From the NCBI RefSeq assembly GCF_022698145.1, contig NZ_JALDAX010000015.1, positions 124,001-188,000 on the forward strand: 64,000 nt of DNA, in the 5' to 3' direction. The notes beneath the pieces were generated by a model. The model was not told the DNA's origin and ran no database searches. It saw nothing but the letters and a program-made list of their open reading frames with translations. Origin of the DNA: Streptomyces spinosisporus (lineage in GTDB: Bacteria > Actinomycetota > Actinomycetes > Streptomycetales > Streptomycetaceae). Shown piece by piece: positions 45,004-54,080 of this stretch. Position 1 is the first letter of the stretch, and every line of letters begins with the position of its first letter. A program made the translations under genes and the position numbers.

Positions 45004-46719
45004 ATGACGTCCACCGTGCCCAACGCCGTCGAGCACGCAGACGAGCAGCAGCCGCCGATCACCATGTTCGGCCCGGACTTCCCCTACGCCTATGACGACT
45101 TCCTCGCCCACCCCGCGGGCCTCGGCCAGATACCGGCGACCGAGCACGGCGCCGAGGTCGCGGTCGTCGGCGGTGGCCTGTCCGGCATCGTCGCCGCGTA
45201 CGAGCTGATGAAGATGGGCCTCAAGCCCGTCGTCTACGAGGCCGACAAGATCGGCGGACGGCTGCGGACGGTCGGCTTCGAGGGCGCCGGCACCGAGGGG
45301 CTGACGGCCGAGATGGGCGCCATGCGCTTCCCGCCGTCCTCCACGGCCCTGCAGCACTACATCGACCTGGTGGGCCTCGAGACCCGGGCCTTCCCCAACC
45401 CCCTTGCGGAGACGACGCCTTCGACGGTCGTCGACCTCAAGGGCGAGTCGCACTACGCCGAGACGATCGACGACCTGCCGCAGGTCTACCGCGACGTCGC
45501 CGACGCCTGGAACCGGTGCCTCGAAGAGGGTGCCGACTTCTCCGACATGAACCGCGCCATCCGCGAGCGCGACGTGCCGCGCATCCGCGAGATCTGGGCG
45601 AGGCTCGTCGAGAAGCTCGACAACCAGACCTTCTACGGCTTCCTCTGCGACTCCGAGGCCTTCAGGTCCTTCCGGCACCGCGAGATCTTCGGCCAGGTCG
45701 GCTTCGGCACCGGCGGCTGGGACACCGACTTCCCCAACTCCATCCTGGAGATCCTGCGGGTCGTCTACACCGAGGCCGACGACCACCACCGCGGCATCGT
45801 CGGCGGCTCCCAGCAGCTGCCGGAGCGGCTGTGGGAGCGCGAGCCGGAGAAGATCGTGCACTGGCCGTACGGGACGTCCCTGAAGTCCCTGCACGCCGAC
45901 GGCCGACCCCGCCCTGCCGTGACCCGCCTCGACCGCACCGCCGGCAACCGGATCACCGTGACCGACGCGGACGGCGACATCCGCACCTACCGGGCGGCGG
46001 TCTTCACGGCCCAGTCCTGGATGCTGCTGTCGAAGATCGCCTGCGACGACTCGCTCTTCCCGATCGACCACTGGACGGCGATCGAGCGCACCCACTACAT
46101 GGAGTCCTCGAAGCTGTTCGTGCCCGTCGACCGGCCGTTCTGGCTCGACAAGGCCGTCGACGACAGGGGAAACCCGACAGGGCGTGACGTCATGTCGATG
46201 ACGCTCACCGACCGTATGACGCGCGGGACCTACCTCCTCGACGACGGGCCGGACAGGCCCGCCGTCATCTGCCTCTCCTACACCTGGTGCGACGACAGCC
46301 TGAAGTGGCTGCCGCTGTCCGCGAACGAGCGGATGGAGGTCATGCTGAAGTCGCTCGGCGAGATCTACCCGAAGGTCGACATCAGGAAGCACATCATCGG
46401 CAACCCGGTGACCGTCTCCTGGGAGAACGAGCCCTACTTCATGGGCGCGTTCAAGGCCAACCTGCCCGGCCACTACCGCTACCAGCGCCGCCTGTTCACG
46501 CACTTCATGCAGGACCGGCTGCCCGAGGACAAGCGGGGGATCTTCCTCGCCGGCGACGACATCTCCTGGACGGCAGGCTGGGCCGAGGGCGCCGTCCAGA
46601 CCGCGCTGAACGCGGTGTGGGGCGTCATGCACCACTTCGGCGGGGGGACGGACGCGACCAACCCGGGGCCGGGGGACGTGTACGACGAGATCGCGCCGGT
46701 GGAGTTGCCTGAGGACTAG
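45004..46719 (+). CDS. davB: Flavin-dependent L-amino acid monooxygenase, L-lysine 2-monooxygenase (DavB) type
   Basis: A 571-residue FAD enzyme that would decarboxylate and oxygenate an L-amino acid to an amide. The N-terminal FGPDFPYAYDDFLAHPAGLG and the FAD loop VVGGGLSGIVAAYELMKMG match Pseudomonas DavB (560 residues) over long stretches, as do QVGFGTGGWDTDFPNS and the terminal FLAGDDISWTAGWAEGAVQ. AAGGAG lies ten bases before ATG 45004. Related enzymes use tryptophan (IaaM) or phenylalanine, so lysine is the best but unproven substrate; the DavA-like neighbour and the cationic-type permease support it. Confidence 0.85.
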   Translation: MTSTVPNAVEHADEQQPPITMFGPDFPYAYDDFLAHPAGLGQIPATEHGAEVAVVGGGLSGIVAAYELMKMGLKPVVYEADKIGGRLRTVGFEGAGTEGLTAEMGAMRFPPSSTALQHYIDLVGLETRAFPNPLAETTPSTVVDLKGESHYAETIDDLPQVYRDVADAWNRCLEEGADFSDMNRAIRERDVPRIREIWARLVEKLDNQTFYGFLCDSEAFRSFRHREIFGQVGFGTGGWDTDFPNSILEILRVVYTEADDHHRGIVGGSQQLPERLWEREPEKIVHWPYGTSLKSLHADGRPRPAVTRLDRTAGNRITVTDADGDIRTYRAAVFTAQSWMLLSKIACDDSLFPIDHWTAIERTHYMESSKLFVPVDRPFWLDKAVDDRGNPTGRDVMSMTLTDRMTRGTYLLDDGPDRPAVICLSYTWCDDSLKWLPLSANERMEVMLKSLGEIYPKVDIRKHIIGNPVTVSWENEPYFMGAFKANLPGHYRYQRRLFTHFMQDRLPEDKRGIFLAGDDISWTAGWAEGAVQTALNAVWGVMHHFGGGTDATNPGPGDVYDEIAPVELPED

Positions 46720-46730
46720 GGCAGCGAGTC

Positions 46731-47660
46731 CTAGATCCCGGCGGCGCGTGCCTTCTCGTACACCTCCGTTGCGACGTCCTGGAGTTCGTGGGCGTCGCGC
46801 AGGGTGCTCTGGAGGTCGACGATGATCTCGTCCGGGCCGGTGGCGGCGTAGGCGGCGAGGTCCTCGACGATCTGGTCCACGCTGCCGTGCAGGGGGCGGC
46901 GGCCGGCGTTCTCGTGGGCCCGTGCGGAGTGGCGGGCGTTGGCGCGCAGGACCGTCCGGATCGGGCGGGTGCGGCCGCGCTCGGCGGCCAGGTCCTCCAA
47001 CTGCCGCCGCTGCGCGCGCAGTTGATCGACGCCCGCGGCCACAGGCAGCCAGCCGTCCGCGTGGTCGACGAGCCGGGTCATCGCCTTCCTGCTGGAGCCG
47101 GCCAGCAGGACCGGGATCGGCCGGGCGGGCTTGGGGCCGACCACCGAGGGAGCGATCCGCGTGATGTCACCGTCGTACGACACCGGGTCGGGGCCCCATA
47201 CCGCCCGGCACACCGCGATCACCTCGTCGAGGGTCCGGCCGCGCTCCTCGAAGGGCCGCACCGAAGCGGCGGCGTATTCGTCGTGCGACCAGCCCGTGCC
47301 GAGGCCCGCGACGACCCGGCCGCCGCTCGCCGCGTCCAGCGTGGCGAGCGTCCTGGCGAGCTGGAACGGCCCGTGCAGCGGGGCCACCAGCACACTGGTG
47401 CCGAGCCGGGCCCGCTGGGTCGCCGCGGCGGCCAGCGTCAGTGTGACCAGCGGGTCGGCGGCGCCGCGGTAGTGGTCCGGCCAGGGCAGGCCGTCCACGC
47501 CGTACAGGCCCTGACGGGCCGGCTCGGGGAACAGGATCCGTTCGAACACCCACAGGCTCTCGTAGCCGGTCGCCTCGGCGGCCCGCGCCACGTCGGGGAT
47601 GTCGCGGCCGAGGTGGTACTGCCTGGTCTGAGGAAGCCCGAGTCCGAGCGCGACCGCCAT
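46731..47660 (-). CDS. LLM-class F420-dependent oxidoreductase
   Basis: A 309-residue luciferase-like monooxygenase-fold protein with the pattern of actinobacterial F420-dependent enzymes: GLGLPQT at the start, ARAAEATGYESLWVFER, then RARLGTSVLVAPLHGPFQLARTLATLD and GGRVVAGLGTGW. ATG 47660 has AAAGGAG seven bases upstream on the minus strand. It converges on davB (11 bp apart) but is on the opposite strand, so no functional link is implied. The substrate is unknown. Confidence 0.9.
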   Translation of the reverse strand: MAVALGLGLPQTRQYHLGRDIPDVARAAEATGYESLWVFERILFPEPARQGLYGVDGLPWPDHYRGAADPLVTLTLAAAATQRARLGTSVLVAPLHGPFQLARTLATLDAASGGRVVAGLGTGWSHDEYAAASVRPFEERGRTLDEVIAVCRAVWGPDPVSYDGDITRIAPSVVGPKPARPIPVLLAGSSRKAMTRLVDHADGWLPVAAGVDQLRAQRRQLEDLAAERGRTRPIRTVLRANARHSARAHENAGRRPLHGSVDQIVEDLAAYAATGPDEIIVDLQSTLRDAHELQDVATEVYEKARAAGI

Positions 47661-47749
47661 GCCTGTGCTCCTTTGCAGAAGGTCCAGCGGTGTCGAACGT
47701 ACAACGTTCATCCAGCAGTTGCGGGATCGGGTCGCACGGCGGCCGGTCC

Positions 47750-48436
47750 TCAGCCCGGGAGCGGGGTGAGCAGCATGCGGCCCGCGAAGCCGACGGCGGC
47801 GTCCAGACGCTCGGTGAACTCCTCGGCCACGTCCGGCAGTTGACGCAGGGCCCACAGGGCCCGCGCCGCGGACCAGCTGGCGTCCCGGGCGCGCTCCAGG
47901 CTCCAGGAGCCGAGCAGATGGGTGAGCGGGTCGGCGATCTGCAGCAGATCGGGGCCCGGCATCAGATCGTCGCGGATGCGCTCCTCCAGCAGGACGAGGA
48001 GATCGCCCACGCGGTCGAACTCGTCCTCCAGGTCGACCGGTTCGCAGTTCAACGTACGACAGCTGTCCACGACGGCGAGCGCGAGATCGTGGCCGATGTG
48101 CGCGTTGATGCCCGCGAGCGCGAACTGCAGGGGACGTACACCGGGATGGCGGCGGAACTGGAACAGGGGCCGCCAGCAGGCGGGTGGGCGCCGCCCGTCG
48201 GCCACGGCGTCGACGGCCGCGAGATAGCGCTCCGCGAACCGTACGTCCAGCGTCGTCGCGGCCCGCGCGTCCGGGAACCGTCCGGCGTCGATGCGCCGGT
48301 CGACCGCCTCGGTGACGACGAGGTAGACGCGGTTGAAGACGGCGATCCCGTCCCGTGCGGGAAGGATCGCGTCCAGGGAGCGCAAACGGGAGACGACCGC
48401 GTCTACGGATGGGGTGAACTGTTCCAATTGCGCCAT
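47750..48436 (-). CDS. DUF5995 family protein
   Basis: A 228-residue, mainly helical protein recognised as the actinobacterial DUF5995 family by its pattern: FNRVYLVVTEAVD near the start, RFAERYLAAVD, and CWRPLFQFR followed by QFALAGINAHIGHDLALAVV, whose histidines could bind metal. No function is established. It is divergent from the GH6 gene, sharing a 102-bp intergenic region, and reads toward the LLM gene. Confidence 0.8.
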   Translation of the reverse strand: MAQLEQFTPSVDAVVSRLRSLDAILPARDGIAVFNRVYLVVTEAVDRRIDAGRFPDARAATTLDVRFAERYLAAVDAVADGRRPPACWRPLFQFRRHPGVRPLQFALAGINAHIGHDLALAVVDSCRTLNCEPVDLEDEFDRVGDLLVLLEERIRDDLMPGPDLLQIADPLTHLLGSWSLERARDASWSAARALWALRQLPDVAEEFTERLDAAVGFAGRMLLTPLPG

Positions 48437-48538
48437 GGGGGAAGGGTCCCAGTCCTAGGCTGGGCGCAGTGGCGGCAGGTCCGACGCTTCCCCGGATCGG
48501 GGGAACGCATCCGCCGCCGGGGGAGGGGGAGCAGCACC

Positions 48539-49711
48539 GTGGCAGGCCTACGTGCCCAGCGACTGGCCGCACGCAGGGCCGAGCGCCGGCGCGGCGCCAT
48601 GGCCGCGGCGGCCGCGGTCGTCGTCGCCGTCGGCACCGTGACCGGCATGATCAGCGCGCTCGGCGACGGCCGGGGCTCCGACGAGGCGAAGCCGGAGGTG
48701 ACCGGCTCGCCGCGGCTCGAGCAGCTGCCGGTGGTGCCGTCCCCGTCGGTGAACTCCGCCTCGCCCTCCGCCGGTTCGAAGCGCTCGGCGAGCCCCACTC
48801 CGTCCGCGACCAGGACCACGAAGAAGCCGCGGGCGGCCCGGGCCGCCACCAGGCTCTACCGCCACCCCGACTCCCAGGTGCTCGACTGGGTCCGTGCCCA
48901 CCCGGGCGACCCCCGCACTTCGGTCATAGAGTCCCGCATCGCCGGCCAGCCGGCCGCCGTGTGGTTCGCCGACTTCGCCCCCTCGACCATCGCCTCCCGG
49001 GTCCGCGCGGTCACCTCGGGCGCCGCGGCGCAGGGCCGGGTGCCGGTCGTGGTGGCGTACGCGATACCCGGCCGGGACTGCGGCGGCGCCTCCGAGGGCG
49101 GGGCGCCCGACCTCGCGGCCTACGACGCCTGGATCGAGGAGTTCGCCTCGGGGCTCGGCTCCGGTGAGGTCGTCGTCATACTGGAGCCCGACTCGATCGC
49201 CCAGGCCGACTGCCTCTCCGAGAGCGATCGCAAGGCCCGTTTCGCCGCACTGGCCCGTGCGGGCCGCACCCTGAAGGCCGCCGACCCCAAGGCCCGGGTC
49301 TACTACGACGCGGGCCACTCCGACTGGAACCCGGCCGCCCGGCAGGCGTCGCTGCTGAAGCAGGCGGGCGCCGCCTCGGCCGCCTCCTCCGACGGCATCT
49401 TCAGCAACGTCTCCAACTTCCACACCACGACCGACGAGATCGCCTACGACCGGCAGGTCCTCGCCGCCCTCGGCGGCCCCGCGGACCTGGGCGCCGTCAT
49501 CGACACCAGCCGCAACGGCAACGGCGCCCCGCCCGACGGCGAGTGGTGCGACCCCTCGGGCCGCAGGATCGGCCGGACGCCCACACTCAGCACCGGCGAG
49601 GCCCGCATCGACGGCTATCTGTGGGTGAAGCTGCCGGGGGAGTCGGACGGCTGCAAGGGCTCGCCCGGCACGTTCAGCGCCTCGTACGCCTACGACTTGG
49701 CCTCGTCGTAG
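48539..49711 (+). CDS. Glycoside hydrolase family 6 protein (cellulase-type)
   Basis: A 390-residue extracytoplasmic protein. A basic N-terminus and one hydrophobic segment (about residues 20-45) act as signal or anchor, followed by a Ser/Pro/Thr-rich linker to about residue 100. The GH6 catalytic domain shows the proton-donor motif YAIPGRDCGG with D180, VVILEPDSIAQADC with D218, the DTSRNGNG loop and WVKLPGESDG near the end. GH6 enzymes cut beta-1,4-glucans by inversion. GTG 48539 follows a G/A-rich ribosome binding site. No cellulose-binding module is present. The 3' end overlaps the convergent permease by 22 bp. Confidence 0.9.
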   Translation: MAGLRAQRLAARRAERRRGAMAAAAAVVVAVGTVTGMISALGDGRGSDEAKPEVTGSPRLEQLPVVPSPSVNSASPSAGSKRSASPTPSATRTTKKPRAARAATRLYRHPDSQVLDWVRAHPGDPRTSVIESRIAGQPAAVWFADFAPSTIASRVRAVTSGAAAQGRVPVVVAYAIPGRDCGGASEGGAPDLAAYDAWIEEFASGLGSGEVVVILEPDSIAQADCLSESDRKARFAALARAGRTLKAADPKARVYYDAGHSDWNPAARQASLLKQAGAASAASSDGIFSNVSNFHTTTDEIAYDRQVLAALGGPADLGAVIDTSRNGNGAPPDGEWCDPSGRRIGRTPTLSTGEARIDGYLWVKLPGESDGCKGSPGTFSASYAYDLASS

Positions 49712-51069
49712 CTGGACGTGCCCTCGTCGAGCAGCGGTTGCTGCCTCTTGAGATGGGCCGGGGCGAACGCCCGCAGCGCGTGGTAGCCGGTGATGACGAC
49801 GACGGTGCCGAGCGCGATGCCGCTGAGCGAGAAGGTGTCGGTGAACTTCATGGAGACGTTGCCGACGCCGATGATGATGCCCGCCGCGGCCGGCACCAGA
49901 TTGAGCGGATTGCGCAGGTCCACCCGGGCGTTGGTCCAGATCTGCGCGCCGAGCAGGCCGATCATGCCGTAGAGGATGACGGTGATGCCGCCGAGGACGC
50001 CGCCCGGGATCGCGGCCACGACCGCGCCGAACTTCGGGCAGAGGCCGAAGAGGAGGGCGAAGCCGGCGGCGGCCCAGTAGGCGGCGGTCGAGTAGACGCG
50101 GGTCGCGGCCATCACGCCGATGTTCTCGGAGTAGGTGGTGGTGGGCGGGCCGCCTGCCGCCGTGGAGAGCACCGAGCCGAGGCCGTCGGCGGCGATCGCC
50201 GTGCCGAGCCTGTCGTCCAGCGGGTCGCCGGTCATCTCGCCGACTGCCTTGACGTGCCCGGCGTTCTCCGCGACCAGGGCGATGACCACGGGCAGCGCCA
50301 CCAGGATCGCCGACCAGTCGAACGACGGCCCGTGGAAGGAGGGCAGACCGATCCAGTCGGCCCGGCCGACCGCGGAGAGGTCGAGCCGCCAGTGGTCGGT
50401 GAGCTTGCCGCTGGCGTCGACGGAGTGGATACGGCCGAAGATCCGGTCGAGGGCCCAGGAGATGCCGTAGCCGAAGACCAGGCCGAGGAAGATGGCGATC
50501 CGGGACCAGAAGCCACGCAGACAGACGACGGCCAGACCGGTGAAGAGCATGACCAGCAGGGCGGTCCACTGGTCCTGCGGCCAGTACGTGGAGGCGGTGA
50601 CCGGCGCGAGGTTGAAGCCGATCAGCATGACGACCGCCCCGGTGACGATCGGCGGCATCGCCGCGTGGATGATCCGCGCACCGAAGCGCTGCACCGCGAG
50701 GCCCACCAGGAACAGCGCGACGCCGACGACCAGGACCGCGCCGGTCACCGTGGCGCTCGTGCCGCCCTGGGCGCGGATCACCGCGGCCACGCCCACGAAC
50801 GACAGCGAGCAGCCCAGATAGCTGGGCACCCGGCCGCGGGTGGCGACCAGGAAGATCATGGTGGCCACGCCGGACATCATGATCGCGAGGTTGGGGTCGA
50901 GGCCCATCAGGACCGGTGCCACGAAGGACGCGCCGAACATGGCCACCACGTGCTGCGCGCCGAGTCCGGCCGTACGGGGCCAGGAGAGCCGTTCGTCCGG
51001 GCGTACCACCGCTCCGGGCGCGGGCGTCCGCCCGTCTCCGTGCAGCTTCCAGCGCACGCCGAGGTCCAT
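49690..51069 (-). CDS. NCS2-family nucleobase permease (UraA/RutG-like)
   Basis: A 459-residue protein with about 14 hydrophobic segments and the NCS2 signatures: GAQHVVAMFGASFVAPVLMG in helix 1, VALVAENAGHVKAVGEMTG, and GGPPTTTYSENIGVMAATRVYS with the substrate-contacting residues of UraA/RutG. Uracil is the likeliest substrate, xanthine or uric acid less so. ATG 51069 is chosen because it begins the conserved N-terminal block; the upstream in-frame extension is hydrophilic and lacks a normal start. Confidence 0.92.
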   Translation of the reverse strand: MDLGVRWKLHGDGRTPAPGAVVRPDERLSWPRTAGLGAQHVVAMFGASFVAPVLMGLDPNLAIMMSGVATMIFLVATRGRVPSYLGCSLSFVGVAAVIRAQGGTSATVTGAVLVVGVALFLVGLAVQRFGARIIHAAMPPIVTGAVVMLIGFNLAPVTASTYWPQDQWTALLVMLFTGLAVVCLRGFWSRIAIFLGLVFGYGISWALDRIFGRIHSVDASGKLTDHWRLDLSAVGRADWIGLPSFHGPSFDWSAILVALPVVIALVAENAGHVKAVGEMTGDPLDDRLGTAIAADGLGSVLSTAAGGPPTTTYSENIGVMAATRVYSTAAYWAAAGFALLFGLCPKFGAVVAAIPGGVLGGITVILYGMIGLLGAQIWTNARVDLRNPLNLVPAAAGIIIGVGNVSMKFTDTFSLSGIALGTVVVITGYHALRAFAPAHLKRQQPLLDEGTSSYDEAKS

Positions 51070-51220
51070 GTTGAGGTTCGCTTTCTCTGACGAATTTCTG
51101 TGTACGTGAAGAGTGTCCGGACCATTGTCACGGCTACCAGGACCCCCTACGCTCACACGGTCCTCCTCGTGAACTGCGTTCACTCACATGAACGTGAAGT
51201 TCGGTCGATCGGAGTCCCAG

Positions 51221-52480
51221 ATGAGTGGAAGATCCCGTGCCGCCGTCCTGCTGGCAGCCGTGCTGACCCTCGGAGCGGGCCTCGTCCCGTCCGCCCAAGC
51301 GGCACCCAGGGCTCCCGACACCGCCGTCCTCGACGGCGCCCGGCTGCAGCAGACGAAGCTCCGCCTGGACCGTGGTGATCCACAACTGCGCCGCGCCCTG
51401 CGGAACTTGACGGCACGCGCCGACACCTGGCTGGACCAGGGCCCCTGGACGGTCGTCGACAAGCCGAAGCCGGCACCCGGCGGCGACGTCCACGACTATC
51501 TGAGCCAGGCCCCCTACTGGTGGCCCACCACGACCCCGACCACCGACAACCCCTGGGGCTGCCCGTACGTTCAGCGGGACGGACAACGCAATCCCGAGGT
51601 CGACTCGGGCACCGACCGCCAGGACGTCGAGAAGGTCTTCGACTCGTCGTACGACCTCTCACTGGCCTGGTACTACACGGGCGAGCGGAAGTACGCCGAG
51701 AAGGCCGGGCAGATCCTGCGCACCTGGTTCCTCGACCCGGACACCCGCATGAACCCGAATCTGGACCACGCGCAGTTCATCCCCTGCAAGTACGACGGCC
51801 GCGCCATCGGCATCATCGACTTCTCCCAGTCGTACACCGCCGTGGTGGACGCCCTCGCGGTCCTCGCCACCGGCGCCCCCGGCTGGACGAAGGACGACCG
51901 CGCCGGGATGACGCAGTGGAACACCGACTTCCTGGGCTGGCTGAAGAACAGCGACTTCGGCAAGGAGGAGGGCGCCGCGGCCAACAACCACGGCACCTTC
52001 TACGACATGCAGCTCGCCGCCCTCGCGTACGCGACCGGCGACCGGGCGCTGGCCCGCCGGACCGTGCTGGACGCGCGCTCCCGGCGGATCGACCCGCAGA
52101 TCGCGGGCGACGGCAGTCAGCCGCAGGAGCTCGCGCGGACGCGGAGCTGGCACTACTCCACCTTCGACCTGGTGGCCTACACCCGGCTCGCGGCCATCGG
52201 GCGGCACGTCGGCGTGAACCTGTGGGCCTATCGAGGGCCGGACGGACAGGGCCTGTTCAAGGCCGTGGACTTCCTGCTGCCCGCCGCGACCGGCGCCGCC
52301 CCATGGCCGTATCCGGAGCTGGAGTTCCACCGCTTCGCGGCGAGCGACGTCGTGCACGCGGCGGCGGACGCGGGCGACAGGGCGGCGCGCAACGCCGTCG
52401 GGCAGCTGGAGACACCACCCGGCGGTGACCTCTGGGAGCTGCGCCCGGCGGCCGAACAACTGGACTCGATAGCAGGCTGA
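51221..52480 (+). CDS. Secreted alginate lyase-like polysaccharide lyase
   Basis: A 419-residue exported protein. ATG 51221 (GGAG six bases upstream) is preferred over ATG 51188 because it starts a clean signal peptide, cleaved after AQA near residue 31. The mature protein is an alpha/alpha-toroid type: QAPYWWPTTTP, DLSLAWYYTGERKYAEKA, NNHGTFYDMQLAALA and HYSTFDL match the alginate lyase (PL5-like) family, with the asparagine-histidine of NNHGT as catalytic residues. Related streptomycete enzymes may act on other uronates, so the polymer is uncertain. Confidence 0.88.
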   Translation: MSGRSRAAVLLAAVLTLGAGLVPSAQAAPRAPDTAVLDGARLQQTKLRLDRGDPQLRRALRNLTARADTWLDQGPWTVVDKPKPAPGGDVHDYLSQAPYWWPTTTPTTDNPWGCPYVQRDGQRNPEVDSGTDRQDVEKVFDSSYDLSLAWYYTGERKYAEKAGQILRTWFLDPDTRMNPNLDHAQFIPCKYDGRAIGIIDFSQSYTAVVDALAVLATGAPGWTKDDRAGMTQWNTDFLGWLKNSDFGKEEGAAANNHGTFYDMQLAALAYATGDRALARRTVLDARSRRIDPQIAGDGSQPQELARTRSWHYSTFDLVAYTRLAAIGRHVGVNLWAYRGPDGQGLFKAVDFLLPAATGAAPWPYPELEFHRFAASDVVHAAADAGDRAARNAVGQLETPPGGDLWELRPAAEQLDSIAG

Positions 52481-52519
52481 CCGACCGTACCGGGCACCCC
52501 TCCCGACCCGCGGCTCCTC

Positions 52520-52644
52520 GTCAGGGCCGCGGGTCGGCAACCGGTGTGCTCGGGCGGGCGACCTGTGTGCGGTTGCGTTCGCCGGGGCGGAGGACGCCGG
52601 CGAAGACGGCGAGGCCGCAGGTCAGAGGTGTCGCCAGGGAGAAG
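52520..52644 (-). pseudogene. Duplicate of the MFS gene 3' end
   Basis: This segment repeats the last 125 bp of the following minus-strand MFS gene (52702-52826) at a constant offset of 182 bp without gaps. The 101 bases 52520-52620 differ at only three positions from 52702-52802; the next 24 bases are weaker. On the minus strand it still reads as the gene's C-terminus, ending in PVADPRP and a stop, but has no beginning. The 57 bases between the copies are unrelated. Confidence 0.9.
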
Positions 52645-52702
52645 TGCTGCCCACCGCTTGCTCCCGCTGTTTGAGGCCCCTCCGGGCTCGGTGACCCACC
52701 CG

Positions 52703-53914
52703 TCAGGGCCGCGGGTCGGCAACCGGTGTGCTGGGGCGGGTGACCTGTGTGCGGTTGCGTTCGCCGGAGCGGAGGACGCCGGCGAAGACGGCGAGGCCGC
52801 AGGACAGGGCCGTCACCAGGATGAAGGAGACCATCAGGTTAGTGGCCTGGGCGACTCCGCCGATCAGGCTCGGTGCGATCAGACCCGAGGTGTACGTGAT
52901 GGTCGCGACGCCCGCGATGGCCTGGCTCGGGTTCGGGCCGCTGTGCCCGGCCGCCGCGAAGCACAGCGGCACCACCACGGCGATGCCGAGCCCCATCAGC
53001 GCGAACCCGGACATCGCCACCGCCGGATGACCGGCAAGGACGATCAGCAGTCCACCGGCGACGGCGAGGGCGCCGCCCGCCCGGACCGTGCGGACCGCGC
53101 CGAACCGGTTGACCACCGCGTCGCCCACCAGCCGGGCCACCGCCATGGTCAGCATGAACCCGGTGGTGCACGCGGCCGCCAGACCCGCCGACGTCTCCAG
53201 CCGGTCCCGCAGATAGACCGCCGACCAGTCCAGGCTCGCGCCCTCCGCGAACACCGCGCAGAAGCCGACCGCACCGATCAGCAGCGCCGACCTGGGCGGC
53301 AGCGCGAACCGCGGCGGCGGCTCCTCGTCCTCGGCGGGCTGCAGATCGAGCACCCAGCGGCAGGCGAGGACACCGAGGAGCGTGAGGGTCGCCGCGGCCA
53401 GCGCGAAGTGGACGCGCGCGTCCGCCCCGAGGTGCGCCGCGAGGGTACCGGCCGCCGAACCGATCAGAGCGCCCGCGCTCCACATGCCGTGCAGCCCGGA
53501 CATGATCGACTTGTCGAGCAGCCGCTCCACCTCGACGCCCAGCGCGTTCATGGCGACGTCGGCCATGCCCGCACTCGCGCCGTAGACGAACATCGCCAGG
53601 CACAGGGTGTACAGGTTCGGCGCGATCGACGGCAGGATCAGGGCCAGCGTCCACAGCGCGATCAGGCCGCGCAGCGCCGTACGACTGCCGAAACGGTGGC
53701 TGATCCGGCCCGCCAGGGGCATCGAGCAGGAGGCGCCGAACGCCGTGAAGGCGAGGGCGAAGCCGAGTTGTCCCGCGCTGAGCGAGGCATGGTCCTGGAC
53801 CCATGGCACCCGGGTCGCGAACGAGCCCGTGACGGCTCCGTGCACGGCGAACACGGCGGCCACCGCGTACCGGGCATGCCTCACCTCGCGCAGGTCGTGG
53901 ACCACGTCGCTCAT
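52703..53914 (-). CDS. MFS transporter
   Basis: A 403-residue, 12-helix protein. The loop between helices 2 and 3 reads LAGRISHRFGSRTAL, the MFS A-motif, and helix 4-5 has SAGMADVAMNALGVEVE, a form seen in the FucP-like/YbjJ group of sugar or drug transporters. It is divergent from a ROK regulator with direct and inverted repeats between them, so it is probably under that regulator's control and moves a sugar or related compound. Its 3' end is duplicated downstream (52520-52644). Confidence 0.88.
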   Translation of the reverse strand: MSDVVHDLREVRHARYAVAAVFAVHGAVTGSFATRVPWVQDHASLSAGQLGFALAFTAFGASCSMPLAGRISHRFGSRTALRGLIALWTLALILPSIAPNLYTLCLAMFVYGASAGMADVAMNALGVEVERLLDKSIMSGLHGMWSAGALIGSAAGTLAAHLGADARVHFALAAATLTLLGVLACRWVLDLQPAEDEEPPPRFALPPRSALLIGAVGFCAVFAEGASLDWSAVYLRDRLETSAGLAAACTTGFMLTMAVARLVGDAVVNRFGAVRTVRAGGALAVAGGLLIVLAGHPAVAMSGFALMGLGIAVVVPLCFAAAGHSGPNPSQAIAGVATITYTSGLIAPSLIGGVAQATNLMVSFILVTALSCGLAVFAGVLRSGERNRTQVTRPSTPVADPRP

Positions 53915-53972
53915 TCTCCGGCCCCTCCCGGGCTCACGGTCTTACCTGGGTTCCCCACCAGCGTCCGGTAAA

Positions 53973-54014
53973 CTATCAGGAACCCTGCCTGATAGATAGG
54001 GCAATAGATAGGGC
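53973..54014. promoter_or_regulatory. Operator-like repeats between the MFS and ROK genes
   Basis: CTATCAGG at 53973-53980 faces CCTGATAG at 53988-53995 across seven bases. Overlapping it, ATAGATAGGGC occurs at 53992-54002 and again at 54004-54014, a 12-bp period. TAAACT at 53969-53974 could be a -10 box. The ROK protein is the likely ligand. Confidence 0.55.
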
Positions 54015-54080
54015 TTTCCCGGCCGTGTGACCGCACGGACGCCGTGCGGTGCGGCCTCGCAGATCTGGAAGGATCCCGGC

